A stretch of DNA of 64,000 bases from Panicum virgatum. Its lineage: Eukaryota > Streptophyta > Magnoliopsida > Poales > Poaceae. A program made the translations under genes and the position numbers. The stretch lies in contig NC_053145.1 in NCBI RefSeq assembly GCF_016808335.1, forward strand, positions 29,523,120 through 29,587,119. Reading direction: 5' to 3'. The notes under the pieces were generated by a model, which ran no database searches, was not told where the DNA came from, and was given only the letters and a program-made list of their open reading frames with translations. Each line of letters opens with the position of its first letter. Positions within the stretch are counted from its first letter, which is position 1. Positions 1-10,407 of the stretch are shown here, in pieces.

Positions 1-2032
1 TTAGGGCACGCCGCCATCCGTCGTCGCCGTTCCTCTTCAAAAACCGGTTGGATTTCCTCTCCTCTTTCCATTTTTCCCAATCTCCATGGCTTCTCCTCGC
101 TGTTCATGGTGGTGCCGCCTTGTGTGGTGTAGTGCAGCGAGGTTGGATGCAAGGAACAAGAGGGAACAGAGTGGATTCGCCGTAGTTGTCATCACCATCA
201 CCGATCCCTTTGTTTTTTTTCAAGGGCAAACCCTAGGTGAGTCATTCCCTTGCTATTGAACATGTTTTCCCTCAGTTTTCAGAAGTTTTTAGCTCATGGG
301 ATTAGTGGTGTTAGTCGTCGTTTGGATTAGGGTTAAGGGTTTACCCTCGTCGCTGTTCTCAGCACGCTGTCAATCTGCGCAGTTTCTGTTTCTAGCAGTT
401 TTTTGTGATATTAATGACCTCAGAAAAATATTAAACCTTTATATGAGTTGGAGAAAACTTCGAGATCTTTCCGTGGCCATAAAGAACACCTCAATTGGAT
501 TTAAGATGAGGGAGAAACTAAGGTTGGAATCTGACTGTTTTTCAGTCTCGTAATTCTGGGCAGCCTATGTTAACATGAAGTTTAGGGTATCATAATGGCA
601 GCATTGGACTTTCTGGTAGTTAAAAGAGTTGTAGATAATTTCGCAAGCTTTCCATATTGGTAAAGTTCAAATTCATATGAATTTTGGAGTTTCAGTTATG
701 ACAGTTTTAGTATGACTGTTCTGCAGGATCTATCTGATTGTCAGATTAAAATTCACCTCAAATTTACCCAATGATGATTATTTTCCCTCTACTTTTGGAT
801 AACTAAAAAGTTTTAGGCTATGAAGTTATCTTTCTTCTTGCAAAATATCAGAATTTTTGACAATCAGAATTAAAGACTCCAAAAAGGAGAAGCAACAGTT
901 CTGCTGTTTCCACTAGATTAGCATATGTTGATGTGAGAACGTTGTGTTTGGGTGTAGGATTGCTTTACTCGATGTCTTTATTTTGAAGTGTGCTTGTTTT
1001 GGTGCTGAGATATATTCGTGAACAGGTGGTGCACCTTCGGACCGTGCTTAGCTCACATTCTTGATCTTCGGTGAAGGCAAGTAAACATAGCGATATGGTC
1101 TACTCGCTTTAACTTTGTTATTTGAATTGCCTCCATTAAATTTTTGAAGCTCACACTAGCTAGATAAGATCTAAATTTTGCTTTATTTGTGAATTTATAT
1201 GTTTTTCCACTTGTGGCATTACTCTTGAAGTTATAAAATTTAGAGGTATATGAAGTTCATGCATTACAATCATACATTTGCACTCTCATATTGAATATGC
1301 ATATGAAGAAACCGTAGCCGGATTGGTGCGGTAAGTACCGGTACAGCAACGCACATTGAGATGTAGCAATGTGGTTGCAGCCCTCACTTCCTTCCTTGGG
1401 ATTTGTGGGTAGAAGTGAAGTCACGCATTGGATTGCACCATTTGCATGTGCATTGGAGTATTGATATGAAGTTTTCATATATTTCTCTACACGTAGTTAT
1501 TCGTTGTCTGAAGTGAAGTCATGCATTGCTTTGCACCTTTTGCATGTGCATTGATGTATTGATATGAAGTTTTCATATATTTAACTACCTGAAGTTATTC
1601 ATTGTCTCAGTATGATCCTTCTTTTTATCTAATTGTTAATCTGATGTTTAATCAAATTGTGATTTAAATAGCTTGGTTCAAGCAATTTGCTTGCTGAGTT
1701 TTTTTTCCATAAACCTCACACTTTAATTTTCCCCTCACAGGTGCTTGAGCCTTGACGTTGCATGCTTGGGATGGGAGTAGCAGCACGTGTGCACTCACTT
1801 TTCAATATATGTTGAATAAATGCTTTATAATAAAATGTTTGGATGTGGAGATTTTGATGTTGTTTTAAATTCTCTCACATGGTTCTGTTTGTGAAATGTT
1901 TATTTCGCTCCAGTGAAATCTGTGTTAATCTATCTGAATGATTTCTTTTGCTTCCGCGAAATCTGTTATTTGTTTGTGCTGTCGTGTGGTAATTCCCCGG
2001 AGGATTATTCTGTTTTCTTCTGGGGCATTACA
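1..2032 (+). mobile_element. 3' portion of a Tekay-like LTR
   Basis: No credible ORF. A GC-rich leader-like start (1-240) passes into an AT-rich tail, the layout of the large (about 3 kb) LTRs of grass Tekay-type Ty3 elements. The segment ends at 2031-2032 with CA inside 'ggggcattaca', the kind of end expected for LTRs that begin TGTAA. Directly after it, conserved CACTA transposase coding sequence starts without a leader, so 2032/2033 looks like an insertion junction. The LTR start lies left of the window, so no target duplication can be tested. The family call is by composition and ends only. Alternative: 5' leader or intron of the CACTA gene. Confidence 0.5.
1412..1607. repeat. 98-bp tandem duplication, two copies
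   Basis: Two adjacent copies (1412-1509 and 1510-1607) both start with 'gaagtgaagtca', contain 'ttgcatgtgcattg' and 'attgatatgaagttttcatatatt', and end in 'cattgtc' or 'cgttgtc'. The copies differ at scattered positions, so the duplication is not recent. It lies inside the putative LTR tail. Confidence 0.85.
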
Positions 2033-4837
2033 GAAATTCATTGAACATACATTTGAAGGAACATATGTAGGAGAGACAGCAGCATGTCCATGTTGCATGC
2101 GTCGAGGCATGGCATACAAGTCCAGAGAAGAGGTTGTAGAACACGTGTTTCGTAGAGTGTTGGATAATGGTTTCATAAAAAGCAAAACAGTTGTTCATGC
2201 TGCTGAACCTATGAATGATGATGCTTGCAATATCAGTGAAGGTGGTGATGAAGGTTTTGTCAGGAATCTGCTTAACTCACTAATTAGTGGTACTTGCCAT
2301 GGAGAAATAAATGAAGATGAGCCAAATGTTACGGCAAGAAAAATTTTCAAGTTAATGGAAGAAGGCAGGAAGGAATTGTACCCTGGATGCAAGGAGGCTA
2401 GCCAAGTATCCTTCATTGTCAGGCTATTTCAGATTAAGTGCATGTTCGGTATAAGCAACAGTGCAATGGAGCAAATACTTCACTTGATCTGCCTTGTGCT
2501 CCCCGAAGAACATTGTGTCCCAAATACTATGGATAAAATTCGAAAGGTAGTTCGAGACTTTGGCCTCAGCTACGAAAAGATTCATGCCTGTTTCAATGAC
2601 TGCGTGTTATTTCGTGGGGAGTACGAGAAGTTGGACAAATTTCCATTATGTGAGGAGAGTAGGTGGGAACATACAAACTCTGAGGGGACTAATGATGTGG
2701 AAGATGGTGGAGTTAAAAAGAAGAAGGTTCCTCGTAAAATTCTTAGGCATTTTCCACTTATTCCCTGGCTGCAAAGATTATATATGAATGACACGACATC
2801 GGCCTATATGCGTTGGCACGTAGAAGAATTGATTAAAGATGGTAAAGTGCGGCACCCAGCCAATTCTTTGGCTTGGAAGCACGTAGATGACACTTATCAG
2901 CACTTTGCATTTGACCCACGTAATGTAAAGCTAGGACTTGCATCAGATGGCTTCGATCCATTTGGGATGTTGAACGTGACTTATACAACATAGCCGGTTA
3001 TCTTAATTTCTTATAACCTGCCTCCTTGGTTGTGCTTGAAACAATTGTATTGGATGATGTCAATGTTGATTCCTGGGCCTAAATCTCCAGGAAATAACAT
3101 TGATGTGTATTTGCAGCCTTTGATCAATGAGCTCAAAGAGCCCTGCGAGAAAGGAGTAGAAACATGGGATGCAAAGGTGAAAAAGAATTTTACACTGCGT
3201 GCAGTTCTACTCTGGATAGTAAACGATTTTCCCGCTTATGCGATGCTATCTGGATGGAGCAAAAAAGGGAAGTTTGCTTGCCCTTATTGCCATAAGGATA
3301 CTGATTACTTGTGGTTAAAATTTGGATCGAAGCATTGCTACATGGGGCATCGCCGTTGTTTGCCATCAGACCACAGGTGGCGAAGGAAGCTTCAATCACA
3401 AGGTTGAACACAGGGAGGCTCCAGTGCCACTGAGTGGTGAACAAGTCTTATAGCAGTATGAGTTTTGAGCAAGTAACTTTTGGAAGGACTACTTGCAAGA
3501 AGAGGAAGCAGCGTGAGGAAGATAATAGATGGCACAACTGGAGGAAGAAGAGTATTTTTTTCTTCCGTACTGGTCTTCATTGCTTATATGCCATAATCTT
3601 GATGTGATGCATATTGAGAAGAATATATGTGAGGCCTTGCTAGGGACTTTGCTCGAGATAGCAAGTAAAGCTAAGGACACTGAGAAGGCTCGACTTGATC
3701 TGCAGGATATGGGCATAAGGAAGGATCAACATCTTGTGCTCGAAAAAGGTAAATACAAGTTGCCAGTAGGATTGTACAAGTTGAGTCTAGGGCTGAAGCA
3801 AATTCTATGCAACTTTCTTCATGATCTATTGATGTCTAAGGTTGCAAGGTTGCTGGACATAAAAGTCATGACTACCATATTATATTTCAAAAGCTTTTAC
3901 CCTTGGTGGCATATTGCCTACAGATGTAGTGATCCCATTGATCTAGCTCAGCAATTTTTTTTAACAAAATATGTTCAAAGGAGCTTGAGGTATCTGAACT
4001 TGAGAAACTCTGCAATTCTATTGGAGAGACTCTTTGTCGGCTTGAGATGATATTCTCTCCAGCATTTTTTGATATTATGATGCACTTGTCAGCTCATATT
4101 GCTTGGGAGGCTAGATTAGGAGGCCCTGTTTCCTATAGATGGATGTATCCAGTGGAGAGATACCTACATACCCTCAAAGGTTATGTGAGAAACATAGCTT
4201 GCCCAGAAAGTTCGATAGCAGAGGGATACATCTCAGAGGAGTGTCTTAGATTTTGTTCTCAATTCTTTGAAGATGTTAGTACAAAGCTTAATCGGCCAAA
4301 CCATCAAGAAAGGAGCACTGTTAGTGAACCACCATCTGGTTTGAGTGTATTCAGCAGCATGGTCTTCAGTAAGAAGAGAAGTGGTTAGGTCGAGTCTGCA
4401 TCTTCTGATGACCTCCGGATGATGAGACACTACATGTTATCTAATTGTGATGAGGTCATTCCATGGATAGAGTATGGTTCTAGTGAAATCGTATTTTATT
4501 TTGTTGACTGCATATGTAATTGACAAGACCTATCATCATTTTTCTCGCAGTGAGCATAAGAAAGAATTGAGAGGGAAAAATCCAGCGAATGTTGATAAAA
4601 GGCACAGGGAACAATTTGTATCATGGTTCGAGGGTAAGATGAGTCATTTTATTGTATAATTTGATTATTCGTAATTTGTTTATAAATTATTTATGGATAA
4701 CAACACTATATATTTGTTCACCTATTTTCAAATAATTGTGAGCGCAGATCAGCGAACTACATGCACAGGGAAAAGTTAGTGATATGCTATATGCTCTAGC
4801 TCGGGGTCCGGATCATCGTATTCGTGTGAACAACATG
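2033..4837 (+). pseudogene. CACTA (En/Spm) TNP2-type transposase, broken
   Basis: Degenerate transposase of a CACTA DNA transposon. The order matches the family: an N-terminal transposase-associated segment with CPCC and a following histidine (2060-2190), the TNP2 core with a 'HACFNDCVLFRGEYEKLD' block (about 2580-2640), 'MLIPGPKSPGNNIDVYLQPL' (about 3065-3125), 'YMGHRR' (about 3340), 'LDVMHIEKNICE' (about 3600-3635), and a DUF4218-like block (4047-4250). One frame runs to 3407 with a TAG at 2991-2993 where the family has tryptophan. After 3380 there are frameshifts and further stops. An apparent intron survives near 4634-4746 (donor GGTAAGA, acceptor GCGCAG), followed by 'ALARGPDHR'. The copy is cut on both sides by retroelement LTRs, so neither CACTA terminus is present. 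Confidence 0.85.
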
Positions 4838-5253
4838 TGTCAGACCTGGGGCAGCGGGACTGCTTATAGGCATAGAATATTCTAGAATAAGGGATAGCTC
4901 ATGGATGTACCTTACTTCTCTTGTAATTACCCGTATAGGCATAGAACTAGCTGCAGTACAAAGGAAACTACCCGATTGTGTTATAGTAGGACTCCAACTG
5001 TACTCGGCTAGGACTTTCCATGTAACCCTGTCCCCCCAGATATATAAGGGCGGGCAGGGACCCCCTCGAAACACATCAACACCTAAGGCAATACAAACAA
5101 CCACACAGGACGTAGGGTATTACACAACTCGTGGCCCGAACCTGTCTAAATCTTTGTGTTCCTTGCACCATTGAGTTCCAGAGCAGTTGATCCCTACCTA
5201 CAAACCTTACTGCTAAGGGTATCCCTAAGCAGGCTTGGCGGTAAACACCGACA
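4838..5253 (+). mobile_element. 5' LTR of a non-autonomous Tat-type retroelement
   Basis: Begins TGTCAGACC and ends ACCGACA, 416 bp, immediately followed by a primer-binding-like site. A TATA box lies at 5041-5047. It is inserted just after the last recognisable CACTA transposase codons (4746-4835). I find no second copy in the window, so the 3' LTR has been lost or lies outside it. The element resembles RIRE2/Dasheng-type grass elements in its leader and its gag-like ORF; this is recognition by memory, not by search. Confidence 0.75.
5041..5047 (+). promoter_or_regulatory. TATA box of the LTR promoter
   Basis: TATATAA within the 5' LTR, about 206 bp before the LTR end, as expected for a U3 promoter driving the element transcript. 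Confidence 0.6.
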
Positions 5254-5255
5254 GC

Positions 5256-5274
5256 TGGCGCGCCAGGTAGGGGG
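5256..5274 (+). other. Primer-binding-like site
   Basis: TGGCGCGCCAGGTAGGGGG starts two bases after the LTR end. This motif occupies the primer site position in several grass Ty3 elements. The tRNA it would pair with is not assigned here. Confidence 0.6.
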
Positions 5275-5299
5275 TTCGGCAAGTTCATTGGCGAATTCG

Positions 5300-7120
5300 A
5301 TGGTCGGATCAAGCGACGCCAACAACGTGCCTGAGGGCACAACCCTTGTTTTCGGTTCCTGGGCTTGCACGGCTGACAGATCGGGCGGCTTCTCAAGCCA
5401 CCTTGTCACGCCCAACTCGCCTAAACTGAAAACCACTTTCCAATCCGCCGACGTCTGCGAGATTGCAGAACTCGACGGAAAGCAAGCTCCACCCGAGCTT
5501 AGTTCGGATATTCCAGAAAACATGTCGACTCCAACTCGAATTCTCGAGTTAGCCGAGTCCGATACAAATTCTGATCCCGAAAATCTCCAATTTTCTAAAA
5601 CCCTTAGAAAATACCTGACTTATCTCAAGTCAATCAAACACCCCAAGATCGATAACTCAGAACTACTCGATGGAGTAGATCGAGTTTCACGATCAATAAA
5701 GGGATGCATTAAACTTGCAGAATCCGCTCTTGGCTCATCAAAAACACAGCAGAACCCAGAGGCATTGAACCCACCACAGGAACGGTCGGGTGATATACTC
5801 TCAGGGGTCGATCGAGTAGATTCTATGCTCGTTGACTGCATTAAGATGGCTGAAGGCACTCTGCAAAACAAGAAGCAGAAATCGGGAGGAGGAATCTGCG
5901 GGAGATCTAGAAGGTCAAACCCCCGGCTTGTTCGGATGGGAACATCTTTCTCCAGGAAACCTCAGAATCCTTCACCAAAACCTGCTCATAGTCGGATTCC
6001 TGAACCAGCCGAATCCTTATTCGATCAGGACTTTGATCAATTCATGAACAGCCTCGACAACTTTGAACCATTCGATGATCTCGAAGAATGGTCTGACAGC
6101 GTCGATCTGTTCATGGATGCTATGGCCCATCCGCCCCAGAATGCTGATACTCTCTGGGAACTGCCCAAGCTCAAAAAGGGAAAATCCAAAGCTTCAGAAG
6201 AATCCAGCAAGTCGATCTTCGACAAACCCTGGATCAAGGAGCGTGAAGGATTGACTCCCACGCAATTATGGCTTCATTGGATGAATGAGAACGCCCTGCG
6301 CGTAGAGATGGGCATTCCGCTTCTCGCTCAGCCAAAGCACACATATTCAAAAATCGGCGATTCCGACTCCGAGTACTCTTCTGATTCGGAGGATGAACTG
6401 GATGACCTAATCCAGTATAGCAAGAAAGTCGAATCCAACTCGACTAAGAATTCCAAGTCCGATCAGGACTCCCTCCCAAACTTGGTCATATATGCAACGC
6501 CGCAAGGACGGACAGTGCGCCTAAAGGAGGCACAAGATCCCAACGCTTTGAACTCCCAGCCAACGGATCTTCCCTTTCAGCAGTGCACTGCGCTAGACCC
6601 GTCTTCAAGCAAACAAGACCAAGAAATTCAAGATCTTTGCCATGAAATCCTCATAGTTCGCATCTCTGAAGTCTATGAACCAGAGGATGACTCCACGGAG
6701 CATCTCAATCTCGATGACTACAATTTTGACGACTTCGACGAGTATCTTTCCGACAACATGGAAACTACTCCCCCCATAGTCACAGAAGCCCAAGCTGCTA
6801 CAAAGCAAGATCCGCCTGCACCTCCTCCAGCAGTAACAGTCACTATCCAACTGGAAGAGCAGCACGCAATAGAAGATCTCTACGAGCGTCGCCACCTGCT
6901 TAACCAGAAAAGGGCGTTTAGGCACCACCGCCTCGCCAACTGCCAACAGGAACAGCAAGGCGACAACTATGACTACTCCAACAGCGACCTAAGCAATATG
7001 ATCAACATTGGTCGCGATGCACGCAACGTCATCATCTCAAGGAGAAAGAAGCGCGAGGAAATAAAGGCATACAACCCTTCTTCCAACTACCGCATTCCGG
7101 CACATTCTTCCTCAGGGTAA
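5300..7120 (+). CDS. Gag-like protein of a non-autonomous retroelement
   Basis: An open frame of 606 codons from the first ATG after the primer site ('MVGSSDANNVPEGTTLVFGSW'-like start); the frame also extends upstream into the LTR, but that start is unlikely. The protein is acidic and Ser/Asp-rich, with a Pro-rich stretch and a basic C-terminal part ('GRDARNVIISRRKKREE', about residues 566-582). That C-terminal block resembles the segment preceding the gag domain in Tat/RIRE2-type proteins. No zinc knuckle, protease, RT, RNase H or integrase follows, so the element cannot supply its own pol and must depend on a partner. The frame is intact, unlike nearly all other TE genes here, which suggests a fairly young copy. 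Exact function unproven. Confidence 0.65.
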   Translation: MVGSSDANNVPEGTTLVFGSWACTADRSGGFSSHLVTPNSPKLKTTFQSADVCEIAELDGKQAPPELSSDIPENMSTPTRILELAESDTNSDPENLQFSKTLRKYLTYLKSIKHPKIDNSELLDGVDRVSRSIKGCIKLAESALGSSKTQQNPEALNPPQERSGDILSGVDRVDSMLVDCIKMAEGTLQNKKQKSGGGICGRSRRSNPRLVRMGTSFSRKPQNPSPKPAHSRIPEPAESLFDQDFDQFMNSLDNFEPFDDLEEWSDSVDLFMDAMAHPPQNADTLWELPKLKKGKSKASEESSKSIFDKPWIKEREGLTPTQLWLHWMNENALRVEMGIPLLAQPKHTYSKIGDSDSEYSSDSEDELDDLIQYSKKVESNSTKNSKSDQDSLPNLVIYATPQGRTVRLKEAQDPNALNSQPTDLPFQQCTALDPSSSKQDQEIQDLCHEILIVRISEVYEPEDDSTEHLNLDDYNFDDFDEYLSDNMETTPPIVTEAQAATKQDPPAPPPAVTVTIQLEEQHAIEDLYERRHLLNQKRAFRHHRLANCQQEQQGDNYDYSNSDLSNMINIGRDARNVIISRRKKREEIKAYNPSSNYRIPAHSSSG

Positions 7121-7560
7121 GCCTCGCACCCAACACCATGGAGAAACATCTCTTGGCAGAGACAAGATCAACAAAACACTCCTACGCAAGTGCTTCATGC
7201 ACCCAAAGATCTCTCACACGATCTTCGAGTGCAACTCACTCCACAAAGCCCTTGGGGCACCACAGGTAAAAGAGACTTTACCCAAAATCTAGTCGACCGC
7301 AATATCGATTAGTTTCCCCGTGAATAATCTTATTCAGTTGTATAAACCATTGCTCATATATAGGAGCAAGGGGTAGGTCTTAAGAGTCAGAGTCCGTCAT
7401 GTTACAATTACTGTAATTTCGACAAGTTTTTAATAAAAGTTGATTATCTCATAAATCGACTACTATGCTCTCGCTCATCTGACCTACACCCCATCACTTA
7501 TACTACTTTGGGAGCTCTGCTCAACATGGAGCAACTATCGAGTAGTCCGCTATGGTTTAC
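7121..7560 (+). other. Non-coding internal spacer of the non-autonomous element
   Basis: No ORF of note. Follows the gag-like stop and leads into the 120-bp repeat array. The last 60 bases already resemble a diverged half unit ('atcgagtagtccgctatggtttac'). Confidence 0.6.
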
Positions 7561-8229
7561 CTCGAGTATTCTTTTGAAATTTTTGTCTTGGGTAACCCGA
7601 CGGGGTTCATCCTAACAGATCTGTCCTAAGAATCACTCCAGTCCTTGGTTAGGACACCCTACTCACTGGCTCGAGTAGGTTTATGATATTCTTACGATGG
7701 TTTCATCTTGGGTAACCCAACGGGGTTCACCCTAATAGATATGTCCTAAAAATTACTCCAGTCCTTGGTTAGGACACCCTACTCGCTGGCTCGAGTAGGT
7801 TTTGGATATTCTTATGACGGTTTCGTCTTGGGTAACCCGACGGGGTTCATCCTAACATATCTGTCCTAAGAATTACTCCAGTCCTTGGTTAGGACACCCT
7901 ACTCGCTGGCTCGAGTAGGTTTATGATATTCTTACGATGGTTTCGTCTTGGGTAACCCGACGGGGTTCATCCTAACAGGTCTGTCCTAAGAATTACTCTA
8001 GTCCTTGGTTAGAACACCCTACTCGCTGGCTTGAGTAGGTTTTGGATATTCGTACGATGGTTTCGTCTTGGGTAACCCGACGGGGTTCATCCTAACAGAT
8101 CTGTCCTAAGAATTACTCCAGTCTTTGGTTAGGACACCCTACTCGCTGGCTCGAGTAGGTCTCGGATATTTTTAAGATGGTTTCATCTTGGGTAACTCGA
8201 CGGGGTTCATCCTAACAGATTTATCCTAA
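7561..8229. repeat. 120-bp tandem repeat array 1 (about 5.6 units)
   Basis: Units begin at 7561, 7681, 7801, 7921, 8041 and 8161, an exact 120-bp period with no indels. Each unit contains 'cttgggtaacccgacggggtt', 'ccagtccttggttaggac' and 'cctactcgctggctcgagtagg'. Several inverted repeats recur per unit: GTCCT/AGGAC, CCTACTCG/CGAGTAGG, AACCC/GGGTT, and in some units the palindrome ACAGATCTGT. All three plus frames are closed in the consensus, so the repeat is not coding despite a period divisible by three. Confidence 0.95.
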
Positions 8230-8436
8230 CTCGAGTCAGCCAGGTCTAAAATCCACTTTTCGTTCAGTCTTATTGCTTTCTTTTTGAGTCCTAAAAAAAT
8301 TTGCAATTATGGAATCCTATCTTAAAGGCCAGCCCTATATTTTCTTAAGAATTTTTTTTTAGAAAAATTCATGAGATGGGAATTTGTATCAGAGAGAGAA
8401 AGAAATGGCTTCTCTGCTTGAGAATTGCTATGAGGC
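8230..8436. other. Unique spacer between the two 120-bp arrays
   Basis: About 200 bp without repeat units, AT-rich and without an ORF. It separates arrays that share the same consensus. Confidence 0.7.
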
Positions 8437-9420
8437 GAAGATCCAGTCCTTGGGTAGGACACCTTACTCGCCTTGCTCGCGTAAGTTTGGGATATTTCTA
8501 AAATATTTTCGTCTTGGGTAACTTGTCGGAGTTCATCCTAACAGGTCTATTTTAGAGATCAATCCAGTCCTTGGTTTGGATATCCTTTCGACATTTTCAT
8601 TTTGGGTAACCCGACGGGGTTCATCCTAACAGACCTGTCTTAAGGATTACTCCAGTCCTTGGTTAGGACACCCTACTCGCTGGCTCGAGTAGGTTTTGGA
8701 TATTCTTTTGATATTTTCGTCTTGGGTAACCTGACGGGGTTCATCCAAACAGACCTGTGTTAAGAATCACTCCAGTCCTTGCTTAGGACACCCTACTCGC
8801 TAGCTCGAGTAGGTTTTGGATACTTTTACGACATTTTCGTCTTGGGTAACCCGACGGGTTTCATCCTAACAGACCTATCATAAGAGTTACTCCAGTCCTT
8901 GGTTAGGACACCCTACTCGCTGGCTTGAGTAGGTTTTGGATACTTTTATGACATTTTCGTCTTGGGTAACCCGACGGGGTTCATCCTAACATACCTGTCC
9001 TAAGAGTCACTCCAGTCCTTGGTTAGGACACCCTACTCGCTGGCTTGGGTAGGTCTTGGATATCATTACAACGATTTCATCTTGGGTAACTCGACGGGGT
9101 TCACCCTAATAGATCTGTCCTAAGGATTACTCCAGTCCTTGGTTAGGACACCCTACTCATTGGCTCGAGTAGATTTTGGATATTTTTAAGATGGTTTCAT
9201 ATTGGGTAACTCGACGGGGTTCATCCTAACTGATCTATCTTAAGAATTACTCCAGTCCTTAGGTAGGACACCTTACTCGCCTTGCTCGAGTAAGTTCGCG
9301 ATATTTCTAAAATATTTTCGTCTTGGGTAACTCGATGGAGTTCATCCTAACAGACCTATTTTATAAAGCAATCCAGCCCTTTTGTAGGACATACTACTCG
9401 CTGGATCGAGTAGTTTGGGG
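8437..9420. repeat. 120-bp tandem repeat array 2 (about 8 units)
   Basis: Same consensus as array 1, with matching positions near 8656, 8776, 8896, 9016, 9136 and 9256 (the 'agtccttggttaggac' block), again 120 bp apart. The flanking units are more diverged: the second lacks about 30 bp around 8575 and the last two have 'ccttgctcgagtaag' and 'ctggatcgagtag'. Decay at array edges with uniform core units is typical of unequal exchange. Confidence 0.92.
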
Positions 9421-10407
9421 ATATTTTCACAAAAAGTTTTTCCCACTTGGGTGACCAGATAAGGTCTATCCTAATCGGTCAACTGTGAAAGTCATTCCAA
9501 GAAGCATAAAACAAGTTCTTGATACCCTAAATAGGTTGACACGAGTCTTCTGCTTGCTTGGACCACTAAGGGAGTTTCAACTTCAGAATTTTTTGCCTTG
9601 AGTACTTGACTGGTGTTACTCACTTGCTCGAGATATCAAAAGTGTTCTGTTTTCCCTTGGCACTCTGTGTAGTTGATGAGAGTCTCCTGTTCACCTATGT
9701 ATCAAAGAACATCCTCTAAGCTCCTAACTCTCCAAGTACTCGATAAGAGCTCTCCCTTGTTTGATTGGACAATCAAGTCCACAAGAGCACCATTAACGCA
9801 TATCCTTTCAAAAGGAAATCTGCATCTCAAAATACCCTCTCACAAAGTGCTTTTCCCACTTGGTTAATCTTACGGGATTCAATCCTATCCGGTCAGCACT
9901 AGAGTTCTGATTAAGAACCATACAACTCGACCCTAATCGAGAATACTCTACCATGTAAGGCACCTATGGATGCAACTCTTTGTATCCACTATCACGATTG
10001 AGCAGGCGCGATGCTGCCGGAACTCATTCCTTTCGAGTATCAAATACTCAACAAAAAGGATTGTATAATCCAACAATAAAACAAGTACTTGACATTACAC
10101 AAATATTAAACATTTGTTCAAAGTACTTGTGGCCCACATGCCAAACAATTTTCACAAGCAGTTCAGGGAGACCCAGATTTGTTTAAAGTCTCCACTATCT
10201 GATCTGCTATGCCAGAGGTCTCTTGCTGATACTGATTGAATTGCTCATCAGTACAGTCAGCCTTCGCGCCCTTCCCAAGTGGATCAAGGGGAGTACGTGG
10301 CTAGTAGGACCTCACCAACCCGAGTACATGTCCCACGTACTGTCGGGTGGTTGTGGAGACGTACCTTTCGAAGCTCTCGGGGACTTTCAGAAGCCTCCCC
10401 GCCTGCG
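9421..10407 (+). other. Remaining internal region of the non-autonomous element
   Basis: No convincing gene; only short chance ORFs. The sequence keeps the base composition of the preceding internal region and runs to 10407, where a minus-strand Athila LTR begins abruptly. No polypurine tract or 3' LTR of this element is present. Confidence 0.5.

Noticed and set aside
296..553. 85-aa ORF at the window start
   Set aside because: Short, no domain, inside the LTR-like tail.
7561..9420. CRISPR-like array
   Set aside because: Repeats are contiguous 120-bp units without unique spacers, inside a plant retroelement; it is a tandem repeat.
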